Assembly (NCBI GenBank): GCA_030426355.1
Contig: JAUHYQ010000001.1
Coordinates: 372,001-436,000 of the forward strand
Reading direction: 5' to 3'
DNA: 64,000 nucleotides
Source of the DNA: Gammaproteobacteria bacterium
GTDB taxonomy: Bacteria > Pseudomonadota > Gammaproteobacteria > Steroidobacterales > GCA-2729495
The notes under the pieces were generated by a model. The model had not been told where the DNA came from and searched no databases. It saw nothing but the letters and a program-made list of their open reading frames with translations. Made by a program: the position numbers and the translations under genes. This document shows, piece after piece, positions 17,947-26,313 of this stretch. How positions within the stretch are numbered: position 1 is the stretch's first letter; each line of letters starts with the position of its first letter.

Positions 17947-18551
17947 AACGCGAATTTCTGACGCTGGTCATGGCAGGACTCGTCGCGGTCGGACTCTGGC
18001 AATTCGGCAACGCGGGCGTCATTCAGGCCAAAGCCTGGCTGGCACCGAAACTGATTGAACGGGCCTGGCAACGCACACTGGATGAACGCAAACCGGTGCG
18101 CCCGTGGCCGTGGGCCGACACCTGGCCGGTGGCGCGCTTACAAGTGCCGGCACTGGGCATTGAACGCTACGTGCTGGCCGGTGCCAACGGCGGTTCACTG
18201 CCGTTCGGCCCCGGTCACGTCGACGGCAGCGCCCTGCCTGGCGACCCGGGCAGCGTGATCATTGCCGGCCACCGCGACACGCATTTCGGCTTTTTACGCG
18301 ATGTGCGCCCCGGCGCACTGCTGCGCCTGACCGACATGTATGGCTACGAAACCGAGTTTGAAACCGTCACGCAGGAAATCGTCGATGCACGCCTGCACGG
18401 CATCAGCCCCCTGCAGAGCGGCTCCGAACTGGTACTGATCACCTGCGAACCCACCGACAACCTGCCCTTTCGCGGACCCTATAGGCTGGTGGTGGTAGCG
18501 ACAGGCATTGCAGCGGGGCGGCTGGATGCGGGTGGGTCGGATGGTGCATAG
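17943..18551 (+). CDS. Class GN sortase
   Basis: This 202-residue transpeptidase is anchored by an N-terminal helix (residues 5-25). The sortase active site is complete: His110 in AGHRDTHF, Cys168 in LITCEPTD and Arg181 in GPYRLVVVA. It belongs to the Gram-negative sortases that usually serve a single target, here the VIT/VWA protein encoded immediately upstream with a 4-base overlap. It should cleave the LPQTD motif. What nucleophile accepts the target in a Gram-negative envelope is not known from the sequence. Confidence 0.94.
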   Translation: MKREFLTLVMAGLVAVGLWQFGNAGVIQAKAWLAPKLIERAWQRTLDERKPVRPWPWADTWPVARLQVPALGIERYVLAGANGGSLPFGPGHVDGSALPGDPGSVIIAGHRDTHFGFLRDVRPGALLRLTDMYGYETEFETVTQEIVDARLHGISPLQSGSELVLITCEPTDNLPFRGPYRLVVVATGIAAGRLDAGGSDGA

Positions 18552-18622
18552 TCGACGCAAGGCGCTGCGCCAATGACTACTCGTAAGGCAATTGTGATGG
18601 CAACCGGACCGACCCTGGCGGC

Positions 18623-19960
18623 ATGACGACGGCAGATCACGACCCGCTGCAACCGATCGGTGTGGCCGGTGCCGGCCTGCCCGATGCTCCCCATCATGCC
18701 GATGCGACGTTGCGCGACGCGGGCATCGACCCGGACCGACTGTCGATTGCTTACTTCGGCGACCCTGCCCGCAAGTCGCCCGCCGTGCGCCCGCCGCTGG
18801 CGCTGCGTTTAGGGCTGGGGTTTGCACTGTGGGCCGGGCTGGCCCTGCTGAACCGGACAGCCATCGAGGTGCCCGCCTGGATCGAAGCACCGGCGGCGTT
18901 GCTGATCGGCCTGTTGATCCTGTCGGCGGCGTGTACCGCACTGGTCACCGCCAGCCAGCGGCTGGCCGCGCGGCTCGACTGGGATCATTACGTCGCCGGC
19001 ACCGTGGCCGAAGTGTTGTCGACGCTGCCGGAACTGGTGGTGATCGGCTTTCTGGTGCCGGTGAGTCCGCCGACCGCGTTGATCATCGCACTGGTCACCA
19101 TCTACAACAACGCGGTGGTGTTCAGCATCTATTCGTTCTTTCTGCCCAAAGACCGGCACGGCAAATTTCTGATGCCGCTGCCCATCACCAAAGCCGGCAC
19201 ACAAATCCTGGTCGCCGGCGCGGCCATGGGGCTGATACTCGGGCTGGTGATGATGGCCATGTCATTCAGCGATCACCCCAAGAATGCCTTCACGGCGCTG
19301 GACCTCAGCGCGGTCGGCATGCTTTTGCTCGGCATCTTCGGCGTCTACATCTACCGGCTGATGCACGGCTACGCGCGGGTCGAGGAAAGCGTGCGCGGCG
19401 CGCTGGCACTCACCGAGCAACAGATCGAAACCCGCCGGGCGCTGGTATACCGACCGGTCCACGAAAGCTCGTGGGGGCTGATTGCAGGCTATCTTGGCGT
19501 GGGCATGGTCGGTGCCGTGCTGGGCGGCGAACAGGTGGCGGAATTTGCGCGCATCTCCATTCAGGATTTTCAGTTCAACGCTATTGCCACTGCGCTGGTG
19601 CTGGCGATATTTGCCGGCATGAGCGAGTACATCATCCTCTGGGAATCGCACCGCAAGGGCGAATACGGCATCGCGCTGGCGAACAGTTTCGGCGGCATCA
19701 CCCAGGTGATGTTCATGGTGTTGCCGTTCACGATGATCGCCATCGGTATTTACCAAAGCTGGATCAACCCGAATCACCCGGAACTGCCGCTGCTGTTTTC
19801 TTTCTCGAATATTTTGCTGCTGCTGTTTCTGTTCCCGATGCTGTTCGTGCTTATTGAACTGCTCGAAGAAGACCACACCCTGGACGTGCTCGACACCACG
19901 ATCATGCTGGCGATCTTTCTGCTGCTGATTGCCCTGTTATTGGGTTACGGCGCGGTGTGA
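18623..19960 (+). CDS. Sodium/calcium exchanger-family (CaCA) membrane protein
   Basis: This 445-residue membrane protein has about 11 helices in two halves. Each half carries a conserved acidic segment of the CaCA family, GTVAEVLSTLPELVVI near residue 130 and GMSEYIILWESHRKGEYGIALANSFGG near residue 335. It is likely a cation/sodium or cation/proton antiporter. The N-terminal 65 residues are hydrophilic and unusual for the family. It follows the sortase gene by about 70 bases. A 17-codon reading frame starting at 18573 overlaps its start by 4 bases and could be a leader peptide, but nothing else supports that. It ends just before a large REP palindrome shared with a convergent gene. Confidence 0.85.
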   Translation: MTTADHDPLQPIGVAGAGLPDAPHHADATLRDAGIDPDRLSIAYFGDPARKSPAVRPPLALRLGLGFALWAGLALLNRTAIEVPAWIEAPAALLIGLLILSAACTALVTASQRLAARLDWDHYVAGTVAEVLSTLPELVVIGFLVPVSPPTALIIALVTIYNNAVVFSIYSFFLPKDRHGKFLMPLPITKAGTQILVAGAAMGLILGLVMMAMSFSDHPKNAFTALDLSAVGMLLLGIFGVYIYRLMHGYARVEESVRGALALTEQQIETRRALVYRPVHESSWGLIAGYLGVGMVGAVLGGEQVAEFARISIQDFQFNAIATALVLAIFAGMSEYIILWESHRKGEYGIALANSFGGITQVMFMVLPFTMIAIGIYQSWINPNHPELPLLFSFSNILLLLFLFPMLFVLIELLEEDHTLDVLDTTIMLAIFLLLIALLLGYGAV

Positions 19961-19971
19961 GCTGGGATTAT

Positions 19972-20033
19972 TGGGGTCAGAGTAAACGGGGGGTCAGAGT
20001 TACAACTCTGACCCCCCGTTTACTCTGACCCCA
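19972..20033. repeat. Nested REP palindrome with perfect 29-base arms
   Basis: Left arm 19972-20000 and right arm 20005-20033 are exact reverse complements of 29 bases around the loop TACA. Each arm contains two REP half-sites, an outer TGGGGTCAGAGTAA and an inner GGGGGTCAGAGT. It fills the gap between two convergent genes and would fold into one long hairpin in either transcript, so it may serve as a bidirectional terminator or block to exonucleases. Confidence 0.92.
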
Positions 20034-21092
20034 TTAATTCTTCGACACGTTTTCGCACCGGTTCACGGGCATCGCGTCGTGGTTGTTGAACCAGTCCAGG
20101 TAGGCGGTCGCCCCGTCGCGGCCGGATTCCACCAACGCTACTTTGGTGTCGTCATCAATGTCAAAGTCGGTGGTGCCCACGCCGAGTGAATCAATATAAA
20201 CGGTGCGCTGCCAGTCGTCCGAGTGCAGGTGTTGATTGCCCTGCGCTTCCAGAACCGTCGTCACCAGCGCCTTGGCGTAATCAAAAAAATCCCCGATGTG
20301 TTTGCCCACCGGCGGCACGCCGTCACGAAAGGCTGCGATCTCGTCGCGGGTATCGAGCCGAAGACCCAGCGTCTGGCGGTTGTACACATACGGGTTGTGA
20401 GTCGCGGCAGCGTCGCCGGCCTGATCAACAAGTGCCGCATTTTCACCGGCGTAGTAATCGGTTTCGCGGGCGGCAATCTCACGCTCTGCCGGTGCAATGT
20501 AATGCAGCCGGTCGAACAGTTTGACCGGGTAATTGTCGAGCACACCGCCGTCCACCAGCACCTCGTCACGCGCGTTGCGAATGGCCGCAAAAAACAGCGG
20601 TATGGACATCGAGATACGCACCGCATCGGCCAGCATCATCGCCGGCGTGTGCTCCGGTGAATACACCTGCCCGAAACCGTTGCTCAGGTTGGTACCGTAC
20701 ACGTACAAATCCGGTCGACCGGCCGCCTGCAAATGACTGAAGGTGGCGCGCTCGTCACCGAGTTTTTCAGCCACGCGTTCCCGCAGCCAGTTGTGGATCG
20801 CATCGCCACGGTGCCAGCCGAACTGGTTGACCAGCCGGTTGGTGTCGCGCACCACGCCCCAGTCATCATCGAGAAAGGTGTTGAAATCGAGTGCCGCTAA
20901 CAATCGCCGGGTTTCAGCATTGGAATAGCCGAGTGAGAACAACAACGCATTAATCGCACCGGCCGAGGTGCCACCGACCCGCACAACGTCACGCAGAATC
21001 CCGCGACGCTCCAGCACCTCCATCGCGCCGACGTAGGCGATCCCCTTGACGCCACCGCCTTCGAATACCAGGTTGCGGAACTGGTTGGGCAT
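20034..21092 (-). CDS. Patatin-like phospholipase
   Basis: This 352-residue lipid acyl hydrolase of the patatin family carries the oxyanion motif EGGGVKG (residues 11-17), the nucleophile elbow GTSAG with Ser43, and the catalytic Asp181 in VDGGVLDNYP. The Ser-Asp dyad is therefore complete. There is no signal peptide, so it acts in the cytoplasm or at the inner face of the membrane unless secreted by another route. Upstream on the same strand lie a small membrane protein and a PadR regulator, but a gap of 25 bases with no clear signal leaves co-transcription open. Confidence 0.92.
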   Translation of the reverse strand: MPNQFRNLVFEGGGVKGIAYVGAMEVLERRGILRDVVRVGGTSAGAINALLFSLGYSNAETRRLLAALDFNTFLDDDWGVVRDTNRLVNQFGWHRGDAIHNWLRERVAEKLGDERATFSHLQAAGRPDLYVYGTNLSNGFGQVYSPEHTPAMMLADAVRISMSIPLFFAAIRNARDEVLVDGGVLDNYPVKLFDRLHYIAPAEREIAARETDYYAGENAALVDQAGDAAATHNPYVYNRQTLGLRLDTRDEIAAFRDGVPPVGKHIGDFFDYAKALVTTVLEAQGNQHLHSDDWQRTVYIDSLGVGTTDFDIDDDTKVALVESGRDGATAYLDWFNNHDAMPVNRCENVSKN

Positions 21093-21117
21093 GGCCGCGC
21101 GCTATGGCCTGATGCGG

Positions 21118-21492
21118 CTAGCGCACAACAATGATCAGGTGCAGCACCAGCAACAACCCGCCCGTGGCGATCGCGGAACAACACACGGCCGAACACCAGC
21201 GCCTGAACAACGCCGATTCAGCGACATAATCATGATGCCCGATACCGGCCAGCACGGGCCAATCGCAGAGTTCGTTGTGTACCAAAAAGTGTTCGGCCAG
21301 AGTGTTTAACTCGCCGACGCGCTGGGCGGCTTCGTCGCGCGCCTCCGCAGGCGATAACCCCGCTGCCAACGCCTCATCGTGAATATCCTGATAATGATCC
21401 ATGAGCTCATCAATGGTGCGTGTAACACGCCATGCCGGCATGCCGCCGGCCCGCAGAGCATTTGCCATCACTTGTTGTTGCTGCTTATCCAT
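21118..21492 (-). CDS. Small membrane protein paired with PadR (permease-prefix/DUF1700-like)
   Basis: This 124-residue protein has a helical N-terminal half, with DELMDHYQDIHDEALAAGLSPAEARDEAAQRVGE, and one C-terminal membrane helix (about residues 100-122). This helical pattern recurs in DUF1700 and permease-prefix domains, which are typically encoded directly after PadR regulators and are thought to link sensing to a membrane partner. ATG 21492 overlaps the end of the PadR gene by 8 bases and is preferred over the 10-residue longer frame. Confidence 0.65.
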   Translation of the reverse strand: MDKQQQQVMANALRAGGMPAWRVTRTIDELMDHYQDIHDEALAAGLSPAEARDEAAQRVGELNTLAEHFLVHNELCDWPVLAGIGHHDYVAESALFRRWCSAVCCSAIATGGLLLVLHLIIVVR

Positions 21493-21823
21493 GGGCGATG
21501 TCTCCCAAAGCTGCCTGCACACCGGAACTGACGCGCGCCCATTCGCTTTCGAGTCGGGCGAGGCGTTTTTTGCCTTTCGCAGTCAAAGAATAATATACGC
21601 GGGTGCGACCGTTGTGCGCTCGCCGCTTGGCCCGCAAAGCACCGCTGCGCTCGAGGCCGTGTAAAAGAGGATAAACGACACCTTCACCGAGGCTGATCGC
21701 CTCGCCGGTGACCAGCCGGATATTTTTGACCAGCTCGTAACCGTACATCTGCTGTTGCGCCAGCAGCCTGAGTACCAGCAGTTCGGGTACCCCGCCCATA
21801 AAAAGTGGCCCGGTTCGTTCCAT
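21485..21823 (-). CDS. PadR-family transcriptional repressor
   Basis: This 112-residue winged-helix regulator shows the PadR pattern: LLVLRLLAQQQMYGYELVKNI, GEGVVYPLLHGLERSGAL and RVYYSLTAKGKKRL. Its gene is divergent from the tonB/VWA/sigma operon, and three copies of a palindromic site lie in the shared promoter region. The first copy covers the padR promoter itself. It therefore probably represses both its own gene and the divergent operon. The start is ATG 21823, 31 bases downstream of a good -10 element. Confidence 0.9.
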   Translation of the reverse strand: MERTGPLFMGGVPELLVLRLLAQQQMYGYELVKNIRLVTGEAISLGEGVVYPLLHGLERSGALRAKRRAHNGRTRVYYSLTAKGKKRLARLESEWARVSSGVQAALGDIAHG

Positions 21824-21853
21824 GTGCGTGAGCCTTAATAAGGATGTCGCCCC

Positions 21854-21882
21854 AAAATACCTCGCAATACGAGGCATGTCAA
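21854..21882 (-). promoter_or_regulatory. Promoter of the padR gene
   Basis: On the minus strand TTGACA (21882-21877) and TATTTT (21859-21854) are separated by 17 bases, a near-ideal sigma-70 promoter. Operator copy 1 fills the spacer and overlaps both hexamers, so repressor binding should exclude RNA polymerase. Confidence 0.7.
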
Positions 21883-21935
21883 TATATACCTCGTCACAAA
21901 AGGTATGTATGCTGATACCTCGCAATACGAGGTAT
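21857..21935. promoter_or_regulatory. Three PadR operators at exact 29-base spacing
   Basis: A 21-base palindrome, ATACCTCG-N5-CGAGGTAT, occurs at 21857-21877, 21886-21906 and 21915-21935. The third copy is perfect. The first has one change in the right arm and the second has two changes there. Centres are exactly 29 bases apart. Copy 1 covers the padR promoter and copy 3 contains the GAGG ribosome site of the tonB gene, 9 bases before its ATG. The sites probably mediate joint repression of both directions. Confidence 0.82.
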
Positions 21936-21941
21936 ATAGCC

Positions 21942-22526
21942 ATGATCAAACGGTATACAACATCTCTAGGTGCGGCAGCGGGCGTGACGTTCACGCTGCT
22001 GCTTTTGATGCAAATCCTCATTGCCACCAACCCCAGTCCGATTGAAGAGACCGGCACGGTGATTACGCCGGTGCTGCATCAGATGATTGTGGACACGCCG
22101 GCGGAACCCGACGACGACCCTACTCCCCCGCCACCCGCTGAACCGCCACCGGCACGCCCGGTCACTGCCCAGCCGGACCCGGGTGCCTGGTCCGTCGGGC
22201 CGCGGATAACAACACCGCCGATTACCGGCCCCACGTTCACGATCGTTCCGAATGGCACAGCCACCCTGCTGGTGGCGACCACGCCACTGTACCCATCGCG
22301 CTTACTAAGCCGGGGGATCGAGGGCTACGTCATCGTGCGCTTCAACGTAACCACCGAAGGCACGGTGCAAGACGTGACGGTGCTGGAATCCAGTCATCCG
22401 GGATTCGAGAAAGCCGCTATTAATGCCGCCCTGAAAATGAAATACAAACCCGAGGTGGTCGACGGCACACCGCGGATGGTCCGCGACGTTATGTTCAAGT
22501 TCAGTTTTGATATCGAGGACAGCTAG
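21942..22526 (+). CDS. TonB-family energy transducer
   Basis: This 194-residue protein has an N-terminal membrane anchor (residues 7-27), a periplasmic Pro-rich spacer (TPPPPAEPPPARP) and a C-terminal TonB domain (about 115-190: YPSRLLSRGIEGYVIVRFNVTTEG and GFEKAAINAALKMKYKP). It should pass energy from an ExbBD-type motor to outer-membrane partners, but no exbB or exbD lies nearby. The start at 21942 uses a GAGG site that is part of operator copy 3; longer frames would begin upstream of the operators. It heads a probable operon with a VWA lipoprotein, an ECF sigma factor and an anti-sigma-like protein. Confidence 0.88.
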   Translation: MIKRYTTSLGAAAGVTFTLLLLMQILIATNPSPIEETGTVITPVLHQMIVDTPAEPDDDPTPPPPAEPPPARPVTAQPDPGAWSVGPRITTPPITGPTFTIVPNGTATLLVATTPLYPSRLLSRGIEGYVIVRFNVTTEGTVQDVTVLESSHPGFEKAAINAALKMKYKPEVVDGTPRMVRDVMFKFSFDIEDS

Positions 22527-22608
22527 CAAAAACAATTAACCCCTTTTGCCGGAGCCCGACGTTTATAGCTTTACGACCCCTGATACCGGGGCAAACAAGG
22601 AGAGCGTC

Positions 22609-24393
22609 ATGAAAACCGCAACCGCAATGCTGGAACTGCTGGCCGACTATGTGTCCGCCACCCTTTTTCTGTCTGTCGCAGCACTGGTACTGGTCACCGG
22701 CTGTTTAAGCCAAACCGAAAACCGCGAGGAAGCCAACTATAGGGTTGCCCGACCCACCCCGGCCGACGAGATCGTGGTTACCACAAGCAAACGCGCGGGC
22801 AGCGCCGAGGAAGTCGCCCTGTACGCACCGCGCGCACAGGCGCTGGGCAGCCGCGCTCAGCAGGCGGATATGGCGCTTATGGACTATGAGCTTTACGCCG
22901 GTTCACTGCGCCAGCCATCGGAACCACTGAACCGCGAGAATTACGCCCACGATGAGCGCAATCCGGTAAAACGCGTCAGCGAAGAGCCGGTTTCGACCTT
23001 CAGCATCGACGTCGACACCGGCGCGTATGCGAACGTGCGGCGTATGCTGAATCACGGCTCACTGCCACCGCAAGATGCCGTGCGCGTCGAAGAGCTGATC
23101 AATTATTTTTCGTACAACTACAAACAGCCCGACAACATCGACACGCCCTTCAGCATCAACATGGAACTGGCCCCCACGCCGTGGAACGCCGACACCCATC
23201 TGCTGCAGATCGGCTTGCAGGGTTATCACATCGAAGCCGCCGAGCGCCCGGCGGCCAACCTGGTCTTTCTGCTTGATGTGTCGGGTTCGATGAGCGACCC
23301 CGACAAGTTGCCGCTGCTGAAACGTTCGTTCAGTTTGCTCACCCGGCAAATGACCGCCGCCGACCGGATTTCCATTGTGGTCTATGCGGGCGCCAGCGGA
23401 GTGGTGCTGGAACCCACCCCGGGCAATAAAAAGGCCACCATCCACGCCGCGCTGGATCGGCTGGCTGCCGGCGGCAGCACCAACGGCGCAGCGGGTATCG
23501 ACCTCGCCTACCGGATGGCTCAGCAGGGCTTTATCAAGCACGGCATAAACCGCGTCGTGCTGGCCACCGACGGCGACTTTAACGTCGGCACCGTCAGTTT
23601 CGAGTCGCTGATCGACATGGTTGAGGAACGCCGCGAACAGGGCATTTCTCTCACCACGCTCGGCTTCGGCACCGGCAACTATAACGATCATTTGATGGAG
23701 CAACTGGCCAACAAAGGTAACGGCAACTACGCCTACATCGACAATCTCAATGAAGCCCGTAAAGTTCTGGTGGACGAGCTGAGCTCCACGCTGCAGACCA
23801 TCGCCAAGGATGTAAAGATTCAGGTGGAATTCAATCCGCGTGTCGTCGCCGAGTACCGGCTGATCGGCTACGAGAATCGCATGCTGAGACGCGAGGATTT
23901 CAACAACGACCGCATTGACGCGGGTGAAATCGGCGCCGGCCACACAGTCACTGCGCTCTATGAAATCAGCCTGACCGGCAGCAAGGGCCAGCTGATGGAT
24001 CCACTGCGCTACACCAACGAGACTGACAAAGCATCGTCAAAACACAACGCGGATGAAGTGGCTTTCGTTCGGCTGCGTTACAAAGACCCCGATGCTGACC
24101 GCAGCCAGTTGATTGAACGAGCCGTGACAAAGTCCGACATCGTTGACCTACGTCAGACCAGCGATGAACTGCGCTTCGCGGCCGCGGTGGCAGCGTTCGG
24201 CCAGCGGCTGCGAGGTGGCGAGTATCTGCAGGACTTTGGTTACGAGGACATTCGCCAGCTGGCTAACCATGCGCGCGGCAAGGACGAGCATGGCTATCGC
24301 GGTGAATTCATCGGCCTGGTAAACCTCGCCGACAGTTTGTCGGTGGGAGCCGACAACGCGTATGCTGCCGGAAATGGCCGCCGAATTGACTGA
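22609..24393 (+). CDS. YfbK-like VWA-domain lipoprotein
   Basis: This 594-residue protein has a lipoprotein signal, LVLVTGC with Cys32 as the probable lipidation site. It then has an N-terminal VWA-associated domain (about 110-205), a VWA domain with metal site DVSGSMS near residue 226, and a C-terminal DUF3520-like region (about 420-590). This is the layout of E. coli YfbK and relatives. Residues 53-62, DEIVVTTSKR, look like the TonB box at the start of TonB-dependent receptors, which is unexpected in a lipoprotein. AGGAG precedes ATG 22609. The end overlaps the sigma factor gene by 32 bases, so the two are co-translated. Confidence 0.86.
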   Translation: MKTATAMLELLADYVSATLFLSVAALVLVTGCLSQTENREEANYRVARPTPADEIVVTTSKRAGSAEEVALYAPRAQALGSRAQQADMALMDYELYAGSLRQPSEPLNRENYAHDERNPVKRVSEEPVSTFSIDVDTGAYANVRRMLNHGSLPPQDAVRVEELINYFSYNYKQPDNIDTPFSINMELAPTPWNADTHLLQIGLQGYHIEAAERPAANLVFLLDVSGSMSDPDKLPLLKRSFSLLTRQMTAADRISIVVYAGASGVVLEPTPGNKKATIHAALDRLAAGGSTNGAAGIDLAYRMAQQGFIKHGINRVVLATDGDFNVGTVSFESLIDMVEERREQGISLTTLGFGTGNYNDHLMEQLANKGNGNYAYIDNLNEARKVLVDELSSTLQTIAKDVKIQVEFNPRVVAEYRLIGYENRMLRREDFNNDRIDAGEIGAGHTVTALYEISLTGSKGQLMDPLRYTNETDKASSKHNADEVAFVRLRYKDPDADRSQLIERAVTKSDIVDLRQTSDELRFAAAVAAFGQRLRGGEYLQDFGYEDIRQLANHARGKDEHGYRGEFIGLVNLADSLSVGADNAYAAGNGRRID

Positions 24394-24949
24394 CACCGCG
24401 TTGATGCTGCGTTATTGCGGCGGTGACATGAGCGCATTCGAAACACTGTACGCCCGTCATCGGGGCCCGCTGTTTCGTTTCGTGCTGCGCCAACTCAATA
24501 ACCCGCAGCTCACCGAAGACGTGTTTCAGGAAATCTGGGCCAAGGTGATTCGCAGTCGCGCTCAGTACCGGCCGACTGCGAAGTTCACCACTTACCTGTA
24601 CAGCATTGCGCGCAACAGCGTTATTGACCAGTACCGCAAGGCCGACCGCGCCGCCGACGTTTCGGTGCCGCAAGATGGCGACATGCCCGAGCCCGAGGCC
24701 ACCACCGATGATCCGTTGCAAACGGCGCATCAGGCGGAACTCGGCGCAACACTAACCGCGGCATTACAAGCACTCCCGCAGGAACAGCTGGAAGCCTTTT
24801 TATTAAAGGAAGAAAGCGGCCTGAGTCTGGAAGAGATTGGCAGCGTGACCGGCGTCAGTCGCGAAACCGTAAAAAGCCGCTTACGGTATGCGTTGAACAA
24901 ATTGCGCACTTGCCTGCCAACCCCCGCCGAGATAAGGATGGATGATTGA
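24362..24949 (+). CDS. ECF-type RNA polymerase sigma factor
   Basis: This 195-residue sigma-70 factor has only regions 2 and 4. Region 2 spans about residues 20-90 (LYARHRGPLFRFVLRQL, DVFQEIWAKV and YLYSIARNSVIDQYRK) and region 4 about 130-185 (LPQEQLEAFLLKEESGLSLEEIGSVTGVSRETVKSRLRYA). It starts within the last 32 bases of the VWA gene. The next gene encodes a one-helix protein of anti-sigma shape. It probably drives this operon or other envelope genes. Confidence 0.92.
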   Translation: MLPEMAAELTDTALMLRYCGGDMSAFETLYARHRGPLFRFVLRQLNNPQLTEDVFQEIWAKVIRSRAQYRPTAKFTTYLYSIARNSVIDQYRKADRAADVSVPQDGDMPEPEATTDDPLQTAHQAELGATLTAALQALPQEQLEAFLLKEESGLSLEEIGSVTGVSRETVKSRLRYALNKLRTCLPTPAEIRMDD

Positions 24950-24958
24950 GAAGCTGTG

Positions 24959-25804
24959 ATGGATAAGCACGACGATATTTCGAAGGCCTACAACCAGATG
25001 GACAAGCCGGAACCCGGCAAACATCTGGACAGCGCCATTCTGCGTGCCGCACGCGACGAGCTGCAGAAAGCGAAAAAAGACCAGCGCAGTGACTTCTGGC
25101 AGCAGTGGTTGCGCCCGCTGTCGACCGTCGCTGCGCTGGGTGTGTGCCTGGTCGTGGTGTTACAGGTCATGAACAACGCACCGGTCGCGCCCGGCGTGGA
25201 GAAGCTGGCAGGCGAGTCGGCAGCCACCGAGAGCGCGGATCTCGCCACGGTGCGACGTCCGGCAGCCAGCACGGTGGATGAAATAGTCGTGAACACTCGA
25301 CGGCAAGCGGAAGCACTGCAGGAAGCACCGATGGCGGCGGCGCCGTCGTTTGCCGACGAGCTCGTCGTCGTGACAGCGCGAAAGGCAGACCCGGATCCGA
25401 TTATGAATACCGAGCCGGCAGAAAACGCGCTGACGGCCTGGAATGACGGCACGCGGCCGGCGCCCGAGGTCTGGCTGGCCGGTATTGAAGCATGGGTCGG
25501 CGATATGGATCAGAACATCATCGATCAGGAACTGGCCAAACTGCAGCGGGCTTACCCGGACTTTATGGCGCAGGATGCTGACCGCATTTTAATGTATGAG
25601 AACCTGCCCACCGATGAAACCGCGCCAGCTGGAAGCCTCGATATGAAAACGATGCTAATGGAATTGCCCGAGGACACGGACGTAATCGCCAGCGCGTGGG
25701 CATGGGCAGCCGGCATCAATCAACTGGACGAAGACGGTGACGAGAAGCGCGCCGATGCCGAAGCGGAAAAGTACCTGCGGATTTATCCGGATCCTGCGCC
25801 GTAA
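24959..25804 (+). CDS. Anti-sigma-like membrane protein with TonB-box-like motifs
   Basis: This 281-residue protein has a charged cytoplasmic N terminus of about 50 residues, one membrane helix (about 53-72) and a periplasmic part of about 205 residues. Position after an ECF sigma gene and this topology suggest an anti-sigma factor, though no zinc-binding HxxxCxxC motif is present. The periplasmic region carries DEIVVNTRRQAEALQEAP (from residue 107) and DELVVVTARK (from residue 133), both like TonB-dependent receptor N termini. ATG 24959 was used; a GTG one codon earlier is possible. The C-terminal part is acidic and not recognised. Confidence 0.7.
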   Translation: MDKHDDISKAYNQMDKPEPGKHLDSAILRAARDELQKAKKDQRSDFWQQWLRPLSTVAALGVCLVVVLQVMNNAPVAPGVEKLAGESAATESADLATVRRPAASTVDEIVVNTRRQAEALQEAPMAAAPSFADELVVVTARKADPDPIMNTEPAENALTAWNDGTRPAPEVWLAGIEAWVGDMDQNIIDQELAKLQRAYPDFMAQDADRILMYENLPTDETAPAGSLDMKTMLMELPEDTDVIASAWAWAAGINQLDEDGDEKRADAEAEKYLRIYPDPAP

Positions 25805-25842
25805 CACAGAGGCAGCTTGATACCGCGAACAGGTGATCGCAG

Positions 25843-26301
25843 CTATTTAGCTTTCGCCAGCCACGCATCCAGACGGTTGGCAAAGGCCATGCGATCACTC
25901 TGGCTCAGCGGTGGCGGGCCGCCACCCACCTCCACGCCGCTTGAGCGCATGGTGTCCATGAAATCACGCATGTTGAGACGTGCGCCGATGTCTTCGGCGG
26001 TGTGCAGTTCACCGCGGGGGCTGAGTGCCAGCCCGCCCTTTTCGATTGCTTCGGCGGCCAGTGGAATGTCAGCGGTAATAACCAAATCGCCGGCCGCCAT
26101 GCGCTTCACAATTTCGTTGTCGGCAACGTCAAAACCGGAAGACACCTGCACAGTCTTGATAAACCGCGACCGCGGCACCCGTATAGCCTGGTTCGCCACC
26201 AACGTCACCAGCACCTGAGTGCGATCTGCTGCGCGAAACAGGATCTCCTTGATCACCACCGGACAGGCGTCGGCGTCGACCCAGATGCGTGCGTCTGCCA
26301 T
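25843..26301 (-). CDS. YaiI/YqxD-family protein (DUF188)
   Basis: This 152-residue cytoplasmic protein fits the conserved YaiI/YqxD family over its whole length, with [15 protein letters not shown] at the start, [26 protein letters not shown], and [15 protein letters not shown] near the end. The acidic DADACP and TADIPLA motifs resemble the active site of PIN-like nucleases, and the family is often placed in that fold, but no activity is established. It is a single gene between the anti-sigma-like gene and a fragment of ybiT. Confidence 0.9.
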   Translation of the reverse strand: MADARIWVDADACPVVIKEILFRAADRTQVLVTLVANQAIRVPRSRFIKTVQVSSGFDVADNEIVKRMAAGDLVITADIPLAAEAIEKGGLALSPRGELHTAEDIGARLNMRDFMDTMRSSGVEVGGGPPPLSQSDRMAFANRLDAWLAKAK

Positions 26302-26313
26302 GCCTTAACGCCG

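Noticed and set aside
18573-18626. 17-codon leader peptide before the CaCA exchanger gene
   Set aside because: It overlaps the exchanger start by 4 bases, but no attenuator structure or strong ribosome site supports it, so it is only mentioned in that entry.
21857-21935. Short CRISPR-like array
   Set aside because: The 21-base repeats are palindromic, the spacers are only 8 bases, there are just three units, and no cas gene is near. They are operators.
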